Of a stretch of 64,000 bases of DNA, positions 6,292-14,808 are shown in pieces (position 1 is the first letter of the stretch; every line of letters starts with the position of its first letter). The position numbers and the translations under genes are program-made. Origin of the DNA: Corynebacterium sp. 21KM1197. GTDB taxonomy: Bacteria; Actinomycetota; Actinomycetes; Mycobacteriales; Mycobacteriaceae. Location: assembly GCF_033783015.1 (NCBI RefSeq), contig NZ_CP123907.1, positions 124,001-188,000 on the forward strand, read 5' to 3'. A model generated the notes under the pieces. That model had not been told where the DNA came from and did no database searches. It was given only the letters and a program-made list of their open reading frames with translations.

Positions 6292-7554
6292 GTGTCTCAT
6301 ACCCCCGATCGCGCCACGGTCACGCCCAAGAGTAGCGGCCCGAGCCGCCGCAGCATACCCCGCCAGACGGAGATCACCGATACCCGTCGGTACATCGTCA
6401 TGGTGGCGATGGCCCTGGGCGGCTTTGGCATCGGGGTCACGGAGTTCGTCTCCATGGGGCTGCTCAGCGACATCGCCGCGGACTTTCAGATCTCGGAGGA
6501 CTCCGCCGGGCACATCATCACCGCCTACGCGATGGGCGTGGTCATCGGAGCCCCGCTGATCGCGGCGCTCACCGGCTCGGTGCCCCGGCGCAGGCTGCTG
6601 CTGATTCTCATGGCGGCATTCACGGTGGGCAACGCCCTGACGGTGTTCGCGGGCGTGTACGCCAACTCCTACGCCGTGCTGGTGGCCTCCCGCTTCCTCG
6701 CGGCCCTGCCTCATGGCGCGTTCTTCTCCGTCTCCGGCCTGGCGGCGGCCTCGATGGCACCCAAGGGGCAGCGCGGCCGCGCTCTGGCCTTCGTGGGACT
6801 CGGCTTGCCCTTCGCCACGGTGCTGGGTGTGCCGGTGGCCCAGGCCCTGGGGCATGCGGTGGGTTGGCAGAGCGCATATGTGCTGGTCTCGGCCATCGGC
6901 CTGGCCACGCTGGCGGCCCTGTGGTTCCTCATGCCGCACATGACTCGAATGGCCCCCACCAGCCCGCTCACGGAACTCGGCGCGCTGGGGCGCGGCCAGG
7001 TGTGGCTTTCCCTGGCCATCGGCTCGGTGGGATTCGGCGGCATGTTCGCGGTGTACACCTACATCTCCTGGACGATGACCCAGCGCGCGGGCCTCGACCC
7101 CAGCCACATGTGGTTCGTGCTGATGGTCTACGGCCTCGGCATGGTCGCCGGTACCTGGGTGGGCGGCCGACTCTCCGACTGGAACCTCGAATACGGAATC
7201 CTCGTGGCCCTCGGTGCGATCTGCGCCTCCCTCCTCGCCTTCTACGTGGCCTCCACGAATGCGGTGGCGGCCACCGTGTGCTTTGGCCTCATCGGCATGG
7301 CGGGCTCCACCTTGATCCCCTCCCTCCAAATCCGACTCATGGATGTGGCCGGGGAGGCCCAAACCCTCGCCGCGGCCCTCAACCACTCCGCCCTCAACAT
7401 CGCCAACGCCGCCGGTGCCTCCATGGGCGGCGCGGTGATCGCGGCTGGGTACAGTTACTCCGCCCCGGCGCTCGCGGGGGCCGGGCTGGCGCTCATCGCC
7501 GTGGTCCTCTGGTACGTGGCCTTTGCTTTACGACGCCGCGACATGGCGCGGTAG
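6292..7554 (+). CDS. MFS transporter, DHA1 type (possible siderophore exporter)
   Basis: About 420 residues with twelve predicted membrane helices. The N-terminal VTEFVSMGLLSDIAADFQIS and the loop GSVPRRRLLL are typical of DHA1 exporters related to AraJ/YdhP. I choose GTG 6292 (AAGG about 10 nt upstream), since the open frame upstream overlaps the promoter region. Its position across a DtxR-like box from isochorismate genes suggests export of the siderophore or of dihydroxybenzoate. The substrate itself cannot be read from sequence. Confidence 0.85.
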   Translation: MSHTPDRATVTPKSSGPSRRSIPRQTEITDTRRYIVMVAMALGGFGIGVTEFVSMGLLSDIAADFQISEDSAGHIITAYAMGVVIGAPLIAALTGSVPRRRLLLILMAAFTVGNALTVFAGVYANSYAVLVASRFLAALPHGAFFSVSGLAAASMAPKGQRGRALAFVGLGLPFATVLGVPVAQALGHAVGWQSAYVLVSAIGLATLAALWFLMPHMTRMAPTSPLTELGALGRGQVWLSLAIGSVGFGGMFAVYTYISWTMTQRAGLDPSHMWFVLMVYGLGMVAGTWVGGRLSDWNLEYGILVALGAICASLLAFYVASTNAVAATVCFGLIGMAGSTLIPSLQIRLMDVAGEAQTLAAALNHSALNIANAAGASMGGAVIAAGYSYSAPALAGAGLALIAVVLWYVAFALRRRDMAR

Positions 7555-7610
7555 GGGGTTTGCTGGTTGTGCTGGCGCGGTTGCTGATTTAACTCTGCCG
7601 CTCTAACCCT

Positions 7611-7957
7611 AAGGGGTGCCATTGGCGGGGGCGGGGTGCTTTTCCGAGGCCTGGTGGCACCCCTTGGGGGTGGGGTGTGGGAGCCGCTTTTGGTGTGGTG
7701 CTTGATCGACCCGAGTTGATCGACCCGAAGGGGTGCCATTGGCGGGGATTTGGCCTGTTGCTTCCGCTAGCGGCACCCCTTGGTGTTGGGGAGGGGGCCG
7801 GAGAGGTGGAATGGGGGAAGTGGTGGGGCACCAACCACACCAGGGGCACCACCAGTACCAGGAATGGCGGGGTGCGGGAGGGAGGGCGTCGATAAGCGGC
7901 GCAAGGGGTGCCACCGCGTTGCGGGGGCCGCTGCACCCCGGCCTAGTGGCACCCCTT
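7611..7957. repeat. Repeat cluster A: three 54-bp inverted-end units
   Basis: Units lie at 7611-7665, 7728-7781 and 7904-7957. Each begins AAGGGGTGCCA and ends TGGCACCCCTT or a close variant, with about 33 unrelated bases between. The cluster fills the 410-nt gap between the convergent MFS and tyrA genes. The 13-mer GGCGTCGATAAGC sits at 7886, just before unit 3. No gene is seen here. Confidence 0.9.
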
Positions 7958-7964
7958 GGGGTGC

Positions 7965-8978
7965 CTAGAACACCTCGATCCGCGCGCCCAGGGACTCCGC
8001 CTGGATCAACTGCCGCTCCCACCCGGGGCCGCCGGGGTGTACGCGCAGCACCGGGCGGGCGGAGATGCGAATGGGACTCACGGAATCCTTGAGGGCGCCG
8101 GAGCGGGCCTCGAAGCGCACGCGGGAGCGGTGGCCGGCGTCGGTGAGTTCCTGGAGATGGGGGTGGGGGCCGGTGAGTTGGGCGCGGGCGTCCCCGAGGA
8201 GGGAGAGGGCCTCGTCGAGGGCGTCCACCAGGGCCTCGGAGTTGGTCTCGCACATGGCGCGCACCAGGGAGGGCGCGGTTCCGGCCACGCGGGTGCCATC
8301 GCGGAAACTCCCGGCGGCTAGGGAAAGGGCCAGCGCGCCGCCGTTATCCCCGGTGATCGCCAGGGCCTCGGCCAGCAGGTGGGGGAGGTGGCTCACGCGG
8401 GCCACGGCGGCATCGTGCGTGCTCACGCGCGCGGGGATCGCCTCGGCCCCCACGGCGGCGATCATGCGGGCCACGTCCGTCCACAGGGTCACCCACTCGG
8501 GGGTGGGGGTGGCGTCGCAGGCGTGATCGAAGGTGATGACCCAGGCGGCGCCGTCGAAAAGCCCCAGGTGGGAGGCCTTCCACCCGGATTGCGCGGTGCC
8601 TGCCATCGGGTGCCCGCCCACGTAGCGCCCCTCCATGCCGCGGGCGCGCACCAGCTCGTACACGCGGGACTTCACGGAGGCGACGTCCGTGAAGCCGCAG
8701 TGGGGGGCGTGCTCGTTGAGCGCGTCCAGCAGCTCCGCGAAGGAGGGCAGCGGGGTGGCCAGCACGATGAGCGCGCCCTCCTCCTCGGCGCGGCGCAGGG
8801 TGGCCAGGAGATCGGAACTGACGTCGAAGCCCTCCTTGGTGGCGGTGCGCGCGCCGGAGGGGGAACGGTTATAGCCGTACACGGGGTGCCCGGCGGCGTG
8901 GAGGTCACGCAGCAGGGAGCCGCCGATGAGACCGATACCCAGAATGCACACGGGGCGAGAAAAAGCGGTGGAAGTCAC
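7965..8978 (-). CDS. tyrA: Prephenate dehydrogenase
   Basis: The NAD(P)-dependent enzyme of tyrosine synthesis. It has a Rossmann fold with VCILGIGLIGGSLLRDL at the N-terminus, TDVASVKSRV, and the HPMAGTAQSGW catalytic-histidine segment. Length is about 337 residues, as expected for a dehydrogenase domain without a fused ACT or mutase domain. I use the GTG at 8978; an in-frame ATG at 8996 is possible and neither has a clear ribosome site, so the message may be leaderless. It is divergent from the gene at 9017. Confidence 0.93.
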   Translation of the reverse strand: MTSTAFSRPVCILGIGLIGGSLLRDLHAAGHPVYGYNRSPSGARTATKEGFDVSSDLLATLRRAEEEGALIVLATPLPSFAELLDALNEHAPHCGFTDVASVKSRVYELVRARGMEGRYVGGHPMAGTAQSGWKASHLGLFDGAAWVITFDHACDATPTPEWVTLWTDVARMIAAVGAEAIPARVSTHDAAVARVSHLPHLLAEALAITGDNGGALALSLAAGSFRDGTRVAGTAPSLVRAMCETNSEALVDALDEALSLLGDARAQLTGPHPHLQELTDAGHRSRVRFEARSGALKDSVSPIRISARPVLRVHPGGPGWERQLIQAESLGARIEVF

Positions 8979-9016
8979 CTGACAAGTGTGGCACATTCCG
9001 ACTACCGTTACGGGGT

Positions 9017-9502
9017 ATGGAACCCGAGGATTACGGCGAGAGCTTTGCCGTGACGGTCACCCGCGTGGCCGGGCAGTGGCAGGTGCGCGAGTACGACGAC
9101 GACTTTGAGACCATCTCCACCGCCGTCTCCGCCGTGCGCGCCCTACGCAGCGAGGGCCCGGCGTTTGCGTTGCTGTGCGTGGAGGACGATTACTTTGTGA
9201 TCGTGCGCCCCACTCCCCAGCGCGTCAAACTTTTGCTTTCCGACGCCGTGGCCGCCACCGAGGACGACTTCGCCGCCTCCATCCTCGACGAGATGGACGC
9301 CGAGATCCCCTACGACGCCGCCGAGGACGACGCCTGGGCCGACGGCGACTTTGACATCCTCGCGGACCTCGGCCTCTCCGAGCAGGTCATGGGCGTGATC
9401 GCGGACGACGACGAGGCCTGGGCCTCCGAACAACTCATCCGCATCGCGGAGGAACTGGACTTCGACTCCGAGCTTATCGACGCCACCGGGCTCGACGATT
9501 AA
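9017..9502 (+). CDS. tRNA adenosine deaminase-associated protein
   Basis: A 161-residue, very acidic protein of the actinobacterial family found next to tRNA adenosine deaminase. It is rich in Asp and Glu (EDDYFVIVRP, DEMDAEIPYDAAEDDAWAD). No catalytic motif is evident. Its TAA overlaps the next ATG (TAATG), so it is coupled to tadA and may assist the deaminase; that role is inferred from gene context. The 13-mer GCTTATCGACGCC encodes its ELIDAT segment at the C-terminus. Confidence 0.85.
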   Translation: MEPEDYGESFAVTVTRVAGQWQVREYDDDFETISTAVSAVRALRSEGPAFALLCVEDDYFVIVRPTPQRVKLLLSDAVAATEDDFAASILDEMDAEIPYDAAEDDAWADGDFDILADLGLSEQVMGVIADDDEAWASEQLIRIAEELDFDSELIDATGLDD

Positions 9503-9987
9503 TGCCGCCGTTCTCCCTGCCCGTGCCCCTGGGACAGCGCCGCGCGGAGGAGGCCATGCGCCGCGCCCTGGAGGTGGCGTGTTCCACCCCGCCTGCCGAC
9601 GTGCCGGTGGGGGCCGTGATCCTGGGGCCCGACGGCTCCGAACTGGCCCGTGCCACCAACCGCCGCGAGATGGATCTTGACCCCACCGCCCACGCGGAGG
9701 TCCTGGCGATCCGCCAGGCGGTGCGAGCCCACGGCGACGGCTGGCGACTCAGCGACTGCACCCTGGTGGTGACCCTGGAACCATGCGCCATGTGCGCCGG
9801 GGCGCTCCTGGGGGCCAGGGTGGGATCGCTGATCTTTGGCGCCTTTGAACCCAAGACGGGGGCCTGTGGTTCCGTGTTTGACTTGGTGCGCGATAGCGCG
9901 ACGCTCCACCACCCCCAGGTGCGCGGCGGGGTGCTGGAGGAGGAGTGCGGGGAGTTGCTGGCCGGGTTCTTTGCGGGGCGGCGCTGA
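9502..9987 (+). CDS. tadA: tRNA(Arg) adenosine-34 deaminase
   Basis: Converts the wobble adenosine of tRNA-Arg(ACG) to inosine. The zinc cytidine-deaminase fold shows HAEVLAIRQA (His ligand and catalytic Glu) and PCAMCAGALLG (two Cys ligands). At 161 residues it is the normal length. Translation is coupled to the acidic upstream protein. The name should not be confused with the tad pilus ATPase at 61280. Confidence 0.94.
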   Translation: MPPFSLPVPLGQRRAEEAMRRALEVACSTPPADVPVGAVILGPDGSELARATNRREMDLDPTAHAEVLAIRQAVRAHGDGWRLSDCTLVVTLEPCAMCAGALLGARVGSLIFGAFEPKTGACGSVFDLVRDSATLHHPQVRGGVLEEECGELLAGFFAGRR

Positions 9988-10137
9988 GGGGATGGGGGTG
10001 TTGTGGGCGAGTGTGGTGCTTCCCAGGGGCGCCATCACATTATTTTTCCATAACAGAATAATCACAATTTCTGGGGAATGGTGGCGCGGGGTTCCCGGTG
10101 CTCCTATCCTCGAGGAAGAGTGAAAGGAGAAACATAA

Positions 10138-10272
10138 ATGGGTTTTCTTGACGACGCAAAAGACAAGCTGAACGAAGCTAAGGACAAGGCCGCCGACGTG
10201 GCCTCCGATCTGAAGGATAAGGCCGAGGACGCAGCCTCCGAGGCCAAGGACAAGGTAGAGGAGCAGAAGTAA
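10138..10272 (+). CDS. CsbD-like stress peptide (44 aa)
   Basis: A 44-residue, Lys/Asp/Ala-rich amphipathic peptide starting MGFLDDAKDKLNEAKDK, with repeated KDKA/EDAA heptad-like units as in LEA and CsbD proteins. AAAGGAG precedes the ATG. The next CsbD-family gene follows after 1 nt, so they are co-transcribed. Such proteins are abundant under general stress. The 150 nt upstream hold the promoter region, including an ATTAT...ATAAT inverted repeat near 10040. Confidence 0.75.
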   Translation: MGFLDDAKDKLNEAKDKAADVASDLKDKAEDAASEAKDKVEEQK

Positions 10273-10273
10273 C

Positions 10274-10474
10274 ATGGGTGATTTTCAGGACAAGGCCGAG
10301 GACCTGGCTGGCAAGGCCAAGGAGACCGTTGGCGACGTGACCGACAACAAGGACCTTGAGAACGAGGGCAAGGCCGATCAGGTCAAGTCCGACATCAAGG
10401 AGAAGGTCACCGAGGCCGGTGAGGCCATCAAGGACAAGGCCAACGAGGTTCTTGGCGCCTTCAAGAAGGACTAG
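10274..10474 (+). CDS. CsbD family protein
   Basis: A 66-residue protein starting MGDFQDKAEDLAGKAKETVG, matching the CsbD pattern of helix-forming G-K-A-K-E-x-x-G repeats. The ribosome site GAGGAG lies in the end of the upstream gene. Family members are general-stress proteins of unknown activity, thought to be highly hydrophilic and partly disordered. The pair with the 44-residue relative suggests duplication. tRNA-Ser follows 70 nt downstream. Confidence 0.88.
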   Translation: MGDFQDKAEDLAGKAKETVGDVTDNKDLENEGKADQVKSDIKEKVTEAGEAIKDKANEVLGAFKKD

Positions 10475-10547
10475 TTTTTCCTTCACGTTTTAATTCTTTT
10501 CGAGGCTGATTTGAGGTTTCGGCCCCGGCTTGGATAACGTACTTGGC

Positions 10548-10638
10548 GGTGGCGTGTCCGAGCGGCCGAAGGTGCTCGCCTCGAAAGCGAGTGTTGGGTA
10601 ACCCCCAACCGCGGGTTCAAATCCCGCCGCCACCGCCA
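10548..10638 (+). tRNA. tRNA-Ser (CGA)
   Basis: A 91-nt class II tRNA. Acceptor GGTGGCG pairs with CGCCACC, discriminator G, encoded CCA. The anticodon loop CTCGAAA gives CGA, flanked by CTCGC/GCGAG-type pairing. A long variable arm and the GGGTTCAAATCCC T-arm are present. Confidence 0.97.
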
Positions 10639-10640
10639 AC

Positions 10641-10677
10641 AACCCGGCTCCCCTGATCGTGGGGAGCCGGGTTTTCT
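10641..10677 (+). terminator. Terminator of tRNA-Ser
   Basis: AACCCGGCTCCCC (10641-10653) pairs with GGGGAGCCGGGTT (10661-10673) around a 7-nt loop, followed by TTCTCG. It starts 2 nt after the tRNA. Confidence 0.9.
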
Positions 10678-10971
10678 CGTGGTGGTGGGGGTTGTGGTTG
10701 TGGCTACGGCGTTGAGGGGTGCACAACATCAAGGGGTGCCGTCCTTGGTGCCTGGTGGCCTTGCCTCACGCCTAATGGCACCCCTTAGAGGCGGGAAGTG
10801 AGGGGTACACAGCCACCACAGCGTTAAGGGGTGCCAGTGATGGCAAAACCAACCCCGCATATCCCGGTAGTGGCACCCTAAAGAGGTGGGCGAGGTGGGG
10901 TGGGAACCACACCCCCACCTGCGAACGCTGTCAGGTAGCGCTTAAGGGTGCCACCGGGGGCGTCGATAAGC
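10675..10971 (+). repeat. Left arm of a perfect 297-bp inverted repeat
   Basis: These 297 bp are the exact reverse complement of 43636-43932; I compared them line by line and found no mismatch. The arm begins at the end of the tRNA-Ser terminator and ends exactly at the last base of the 13-mer GGCGTCGATAAGC. It contains two full 54-bp units and half of a third. Confidence 0.96.
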
Positions 10972-10996
10972 CGCACCCGGCACCAATGGCACCCCT
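10731..10996. repeat. Repeat cluster B: three inverted-end units
   Basis: Units lie at 10731-10786, 10826-10881 and 10944-10996. Units 2 and 3 have a slightly shortened end (GGCACCCTAA, AAGGGTGCC). The third contains the 13-mer at 10959-10971. The cluster fills the gap between tRNA-Ser and the MmpL gene; no gene is seen. Confidence 0.9.
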
Positions 10997-11040
10997 CTGT
11001 ACACTTGGGGAGTCTTTAAGTCGATGGAGGGACGTCGTTC

Positions 11041-13527
11041 GTGGCTGAACTGTTGTACTCGCTGGGGCGTTGGTCGTTCCGCAGGAAGTGGTGGGTGCTG
11101 TGTACCTGGCTGCTGGTGCTGGCGGCGATGGCGGGCGCGGCGCTGTCCCTCATGCGGCCGTTTACCAATCAGTTCTCCATTAATAATTCGCCCGCGATCG
11201 AGGCCACGCGCATGCTGGTGCGCAATTTCCCAGATCAGGGCAATCCGGTGACGGCGGCCTCGGTGAACGTGGTGTTTCAGGCGCCGGAGGGGGAGAAGCT
11301 CAGCGATCCGCAGAACGTCAAGGCCATCGACGACGTCATTGCCGCCCTCAACGCGGATCTGGGTGACCTCATCGCGGATACCCAGCGCTTTGGCAACCCG
11401 GTGACCAAGTCCGCCGAGCTGGAAAAACAGGTGATTCAGACCTCCGTGGAGTCCGGCCTGCCGGAGGAGAGCGCCAAGGAGGACGCCGCGAACCTTCGCC
11501 TGCTCTCCGAGGATCAGACCATCGGCTACACCACCTTTGCCCTGGACGTGGACACCTCCATGGACGTGACCCAGGAGCAGCGCGACGCCGTGACCGCCGC
11601 GATGGAAAAGGGCCGCGCTGAGGGCCTGACGGTGGAGGCCGGCGGCGCGGGCTTTGGCGAGCCCATCGCCATCAAGGCCTCCAGCGAGGTCGTGGGCCTG
11701 GTGGTGGCCTTTGTGGTGCTCATCTTCACCTTTGGTTCCCTGGTGGCGGCCGGGTTGCCGCTGATCACGGCGGTGATCGGCGTGGGGATTGGCGTGCTGG
11801 GAATCCTGCTGACCACGCGCTTTGTGGAACTCAATAACATCACGCCCACGCTGGCGGTGATGATCGGCCTGGCGGTGGGCATTGATTACGCCCTGTTTAT
11901 CCTGGCGCGGTATCGCGCGGAGCGGGCCCGCCTCGACCCGGAGCGGGCCGCCGGAATGGCCGTGGGCACGGCGGGCACGGCCGTGGTGTTCGCGGCGGTG
12001 ACGGTGATCGTGGCCCTGGCCGCCCTGGCGGTGGCGGGGATCGGCTTCCTCACGGCGATGGGTCTGCTGGCGGCGTTCACGGTGTTTGTGTCCCTGCTGG
12101 TGGCGCTCACCCTGGTCCCGGCGCTGCTGGGCATCGCGGGGGAAAAGGCCTTTGCGGGAGCCATTCCGGGTATCGCGGGAAATAAGCGCCGCGCTTGGCG
12201 ACGCCGCCCCGGGAGCCCCGGGCGCTCGGGGGGCGCTTCGGGAGACAAGGGGGTCGCGGCCTCGGAAGCGGCGGCCCGCCCCGCCTCCCACCGCCTGAAA
12301 TCTCACCGCCGCGCCCCCATGAGCATGGGCCGCCGCTGGGTGCTCTTTGTACACAAACTCCCCGGCCTCACCATCGCGGTGGTGGTGCTGGGCCTGGGCG
12401 CGCTGTCCTTCCCGGTGAGCAAGCTGGAGATGGCCCTGCCCTCCGATTCCACCTCGAACCTGGAGACCACGCAGCGCAAGTCCGCCGATCTGATGGCGGA
12501 GGGCTTTGGCCCGGGCGTTAATTCCCCGTTCCTCCTGGTGGTGGACGCCCACGAGGTTTCGCCGGAGGCCCCGGCGCTCAAAACCTTCATGGAAGCCCAG
12601 GGCGAGGCCGCGGTGGAGAACCCGCAGCGCGCGGCGGCCTTAAGTTCCTTCATCTATGCGGTGGACACCATCGACGGCATGGCGGGGGTGAAGAACGCGC
12701 AGTTGGTGGGTGCGAATGGGGATCAGACCGCCGCGCAGATCATGGTCACCCCGTTCACCGGCCCGGACGATCAAAAGACGGTGGCCCTTTCCCACGCCCT
12801 GCGCGAGCGGGCTCACCAGATCGCGGACGCCACCGGAACCACCGTGGGGCTCACGGGGCTCACGGCGGTGCAGATGGATATTACGGAGACGCTGGAGGAC
12901 GCCATGCCCCTGTACCTGGGGATCGTGGTGGGCCTGGCGATCGTATTGTTGCTCCTGGTGTTCCGCTCGATCATGGTGCCGCTGGTGGCGGGCCTGGGCT
13001 TCCTGCTCTCGGTGGGGGCGGCCTTTGGCGTGACGGTGTTGGTGTGGCAGGAGGGCCTGTGGGGCCTGGTGGGCACCCCGGCCCCGCTGATCTCCTTCAT
13101 GCCGATCTTCCTCATCGGCGTGACCTTTGGCCTGGCCATGGACTATCAGGTCTTTTTGGTCACCCGCATGCGCGAGCATTACACCCATTCCGGCGGGGTC
13201 TCGCACTCCCGGTATACGGCGGTGGAGGAGTCCATCATTGAGGGCTTTACGCAGGGCGCGCGCGTGGTCACGGCGGCGGCGCTGATTATGATCGCGGTGT
13301 TCGTTGCTTTTATCGACCAGCCGCTGCCGTTCATTCAGATCTTTGGTTTTGCCCTGGGCATGGGTGTGCTCTTTGATGCCTTCTTTGTCCGCATGGCGCT
13401 GGTTCCGGCCGCGATGTTCGTGCTGGGCCGGGCCACCTGGTGGATGCCGAGGTGGCTCGATAAGATCCTGCCCTCCCTGGATGTGGAGGGTTCCGCCCTG
13501 GAAAAGAAGGTAATAGGAAAAGCATGA
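11041..13527 (+). CDS. MMPL-family RND transporter
   Basis: An 828-residue membrane protein with two RND halves, each with one helix, an extracytoplasmic domain and a six-helix bundle. Signatures are GLAVGIDYALFILARYR in half one and LAMDYQVFLVTRMRE in half two, carrying the proton-relay Asp-Tyr pairs. The linker around residues 385-430 is Arg/Gly-rich. MmpL proteins in Corynebacteriales export cell-envelope lipids such as trehalose corynomycolates, but this member's substrate is not evident. GGAGGG about 12 nt upstream supports GTG 11041. The stop overlaps tgt (ATGA). Confidence 0.9.
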   Translation: MAELLYSLGRWSFRRKWWVLCTWLLVLAAMAGAALSLMRPFTNQFSINNSPAIEATRMLVRNFPDQGNPVTAASVNVVFQAPEGEKLSDPQNVKAIDDVIAALNADLGDLIADTQRFGNPVTKSAELEKQVIQTSVESGLPEESAKEDAANLRLLSEDQTIGYTTFALDVDTSMDVTQEQRDAVTAAMEKGRAEGLTVEAGGAGFGEPIAIKASSEVVGLVVAFVVLIFTFGSLVAAGLPLITAVIGVGIGVLGILLTTRFVELNNITPTLAVMIGLAVGIDYALFILARYRAERARLDPERAAGMAVGTAGTAVVFAAVTVIVALAALAVAGIGFLTAMGLLAAFTVFVSLLVALTLVPALLGIAGEKAFAGAIPGIAGNKRRAWRRRPGSPGRSGGASGDKGVAASEAAARPASHRLKSHRRAPMSMGRRWVLFVHKLPGLTIAVVVLGLGALSFPVSKLEMALPSDSTSNLETTQRKSADLMAEGFGPGVNSPFLLVVDAHEVSPEAPALKTFMEAQGEAAVENPQRAAALSSFIYAVDTIDGMAGVKNAQLVGANGDQTAAQIMVTPFTGPDDQKTVALSHALRERAHQIADATGTTVGLTGLTAVQMDITETLEDAMPLYLGIVVGLAIVLLLLVFRSIMVPLVAGLGFLLSVGAAFGVTVLVWQEGLWGLVGTPAPLISFMPIFLIGVTFGLAMDYQVFLVTRMREHYTHSGGVSHSRYTAVEESIIEGFTQGARVVTAAALIMIAVFVAFIDQPLPFIQIFGFALGMGVLFDAFFVRMALVPAAMFVLGRATWWMPRWLDKILPSLDVEGSALEKKVIGKA

Positions 13528-14771
13528 CTGATCTGTCCTTTGACGTACACACCCGCCTGGAGCAGGCGGGGCCGGGCAAGCACGGCCGCACGGGCGTGAT
13601 CCACACCCCGCACGGGGACATCGCCACCCCGGCGTTCATTCCGGTGGCCACCAAGGCCACGGTGAAAACGCTCACCCCGGAGCAGATCCGGGAGACCGGT
13701 GCGCAGGCGATTCTCTCCAACGCCTACCACCTGTATTTGCAGCCCGGCCCGGAGATCGTGGACGAGGCCGGGGGCGTGGCGGCCTTTGAGAACTGGCGCG
13801 GCCCCACCTACACGGATTCCGGCGGATTCCAGGTGATGAGCCTGGGCGTGGGCTTCAAAAAGGTGCTGGCGATGGACGTGGCGGACCTCACCCCCCAGGA
13901 CGTCCGCGCCGCCAAGAAGGAGCGCTTGGCCAAGGTTGATGAGGACGGCGTGGATTTCAAGTCCGTGATCGACGGCTCCGCGCACCGCTTCACCCCCGAG
14001 GTCTCCATGCAGATCCAGCACCACCTGGGCGCGGACATCATGTTCGCCTTTGACGAGCTGACCACCCTGGTGGATAGCCGCGCCTACCAGGAGGAGTCCC
14101 TGGTGCGCACCACGCGCTGGGCGCAGCGCTGCCTGGACGAGCACGATCGCCTCACCCGCGAGCGCGCGCACCGGCCCAAGCAATCGCTGTGGGGCGTGGT
14201 GCAGGGCGCGCAGTACGAGGACCTGCGCCGTCAGGCCTCCCGCGATCTCGTGGCGCTTTCTGACGCCGCCGAGGCCCAAGGCAGGCGCGGCTTCGGGGGC
14301 TTCGGCATCGGGGGCGCCCTGGAAAAGGAGAACCTGGGCACCATCGTGGGCTGGGTGTGCGACGAACTCCCCGAGCACAAGCCCCGGCACCTGCTGGGGA
14401 TCTCCGAGCCGGACGATCTCTTCACCGCCATCGAGGCGGGCGCGGATACCTTCGACTGCGTGGCTCCCACCCGGCTGGGGCGGCGCGGCGGGGTGTACAC
14501 CCTCGACGGGCGGCTGAACCTCACCAACGCCCGCTTCAAGCGGGACTTCCAGGGCATCGACGAGGAGTTTGGCGGCTACGTCTCCCAGAACTACTCGCGC
14601 GCCTATATCCATCACCTGCTCAAGGCCAAGGAGTTCCTGGCCGGCACGCTGTGCACCATGCACAACCTGGCCTTCATGGTGGGGCTGGTGGATAATATCC
14701 GGGCGGCGATGGAACGCGGCGATTATGAGGCGTTCCGCGATGAGTTTTTGGGTCGTTATTATCACCATTAA
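13524..14771 (+). CDS. tgt: tRNA-guanine transglycosylase, unusual (no zinc cysteines)
   Basis: A 415-residue TIM-barrel enzyme exchanging G34 of tRNAs with GUN anticodons for a 7-deazaguanine. DSGGFQVMSLG and FDCVAPTRLGRRG carry the two catalytic aspartates. Two departures from the bacterial family are clear. The zinc motif C-x-C-x2-C before NYSRAY is replaced by EEFGGYVSQ, leaving only the CTMHN histidine. The substrate loop GGLAVGE is replaced by IGGALEKE. The enzyme may therefore differ in cofactor and base preference, for example queuine rather than preQ1 (inference). The start overlaps the MmpL stop. Confidence 0.92.
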   Translation: MTDLSFDVHTRLEQAGPGKHGRTGVIHTPHGDIATPAFIPVATKATVKTLTPEQIRETGAQAILSNAYHLYLQPGPEIVDEAGGVAAFENWRGPTYTDSGGFQVMSLGVGFKKVLAMDVADLTPQDVRAAKKERLAKVDEDGVDFKSVIDGSAHRFTPEVSMQIQHHLGADIMFAFDELTTLVDSRAYQEESLVRTTRWAQRCLDEHDRLTRERAHRPKQSLWGVVQGAQYEDLRRQASRDLVALSDAAEAQGRRGFGGFGIGGALEKENLGTIVGWVCDELPEHKPRHLLGISEPDDLFTAIEAGADTFDCVAPTRLGRRGGVYTLDGRLNLTNARFKRDFQGIDEEFGGYVSQNYSRAYIHHLLKAKEFLAGTLCTMHNLAFMVGLVDNIRAAMERGDYEAFRDEFLGRYYHH

Positions 14772-14808
14772 TTACGCGGGAGCCTGTGGCGTGTGAGAAA
14801 ATGCCCAG

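Noticed and set aside
5665..7386. A 573-codon open frame on the minus strand over isochorismatase and the MFS gene
   Set aside because: It is the high-GC shadow of two well-supported genes; its residues are His/Gly/Arg-rich and lack any motif.
10675..10971. 297-bp repeat as a hidden gene
   Set aside because: Neither strand has a frame with a ribosome site, and the repeat is built from 54-bp units.
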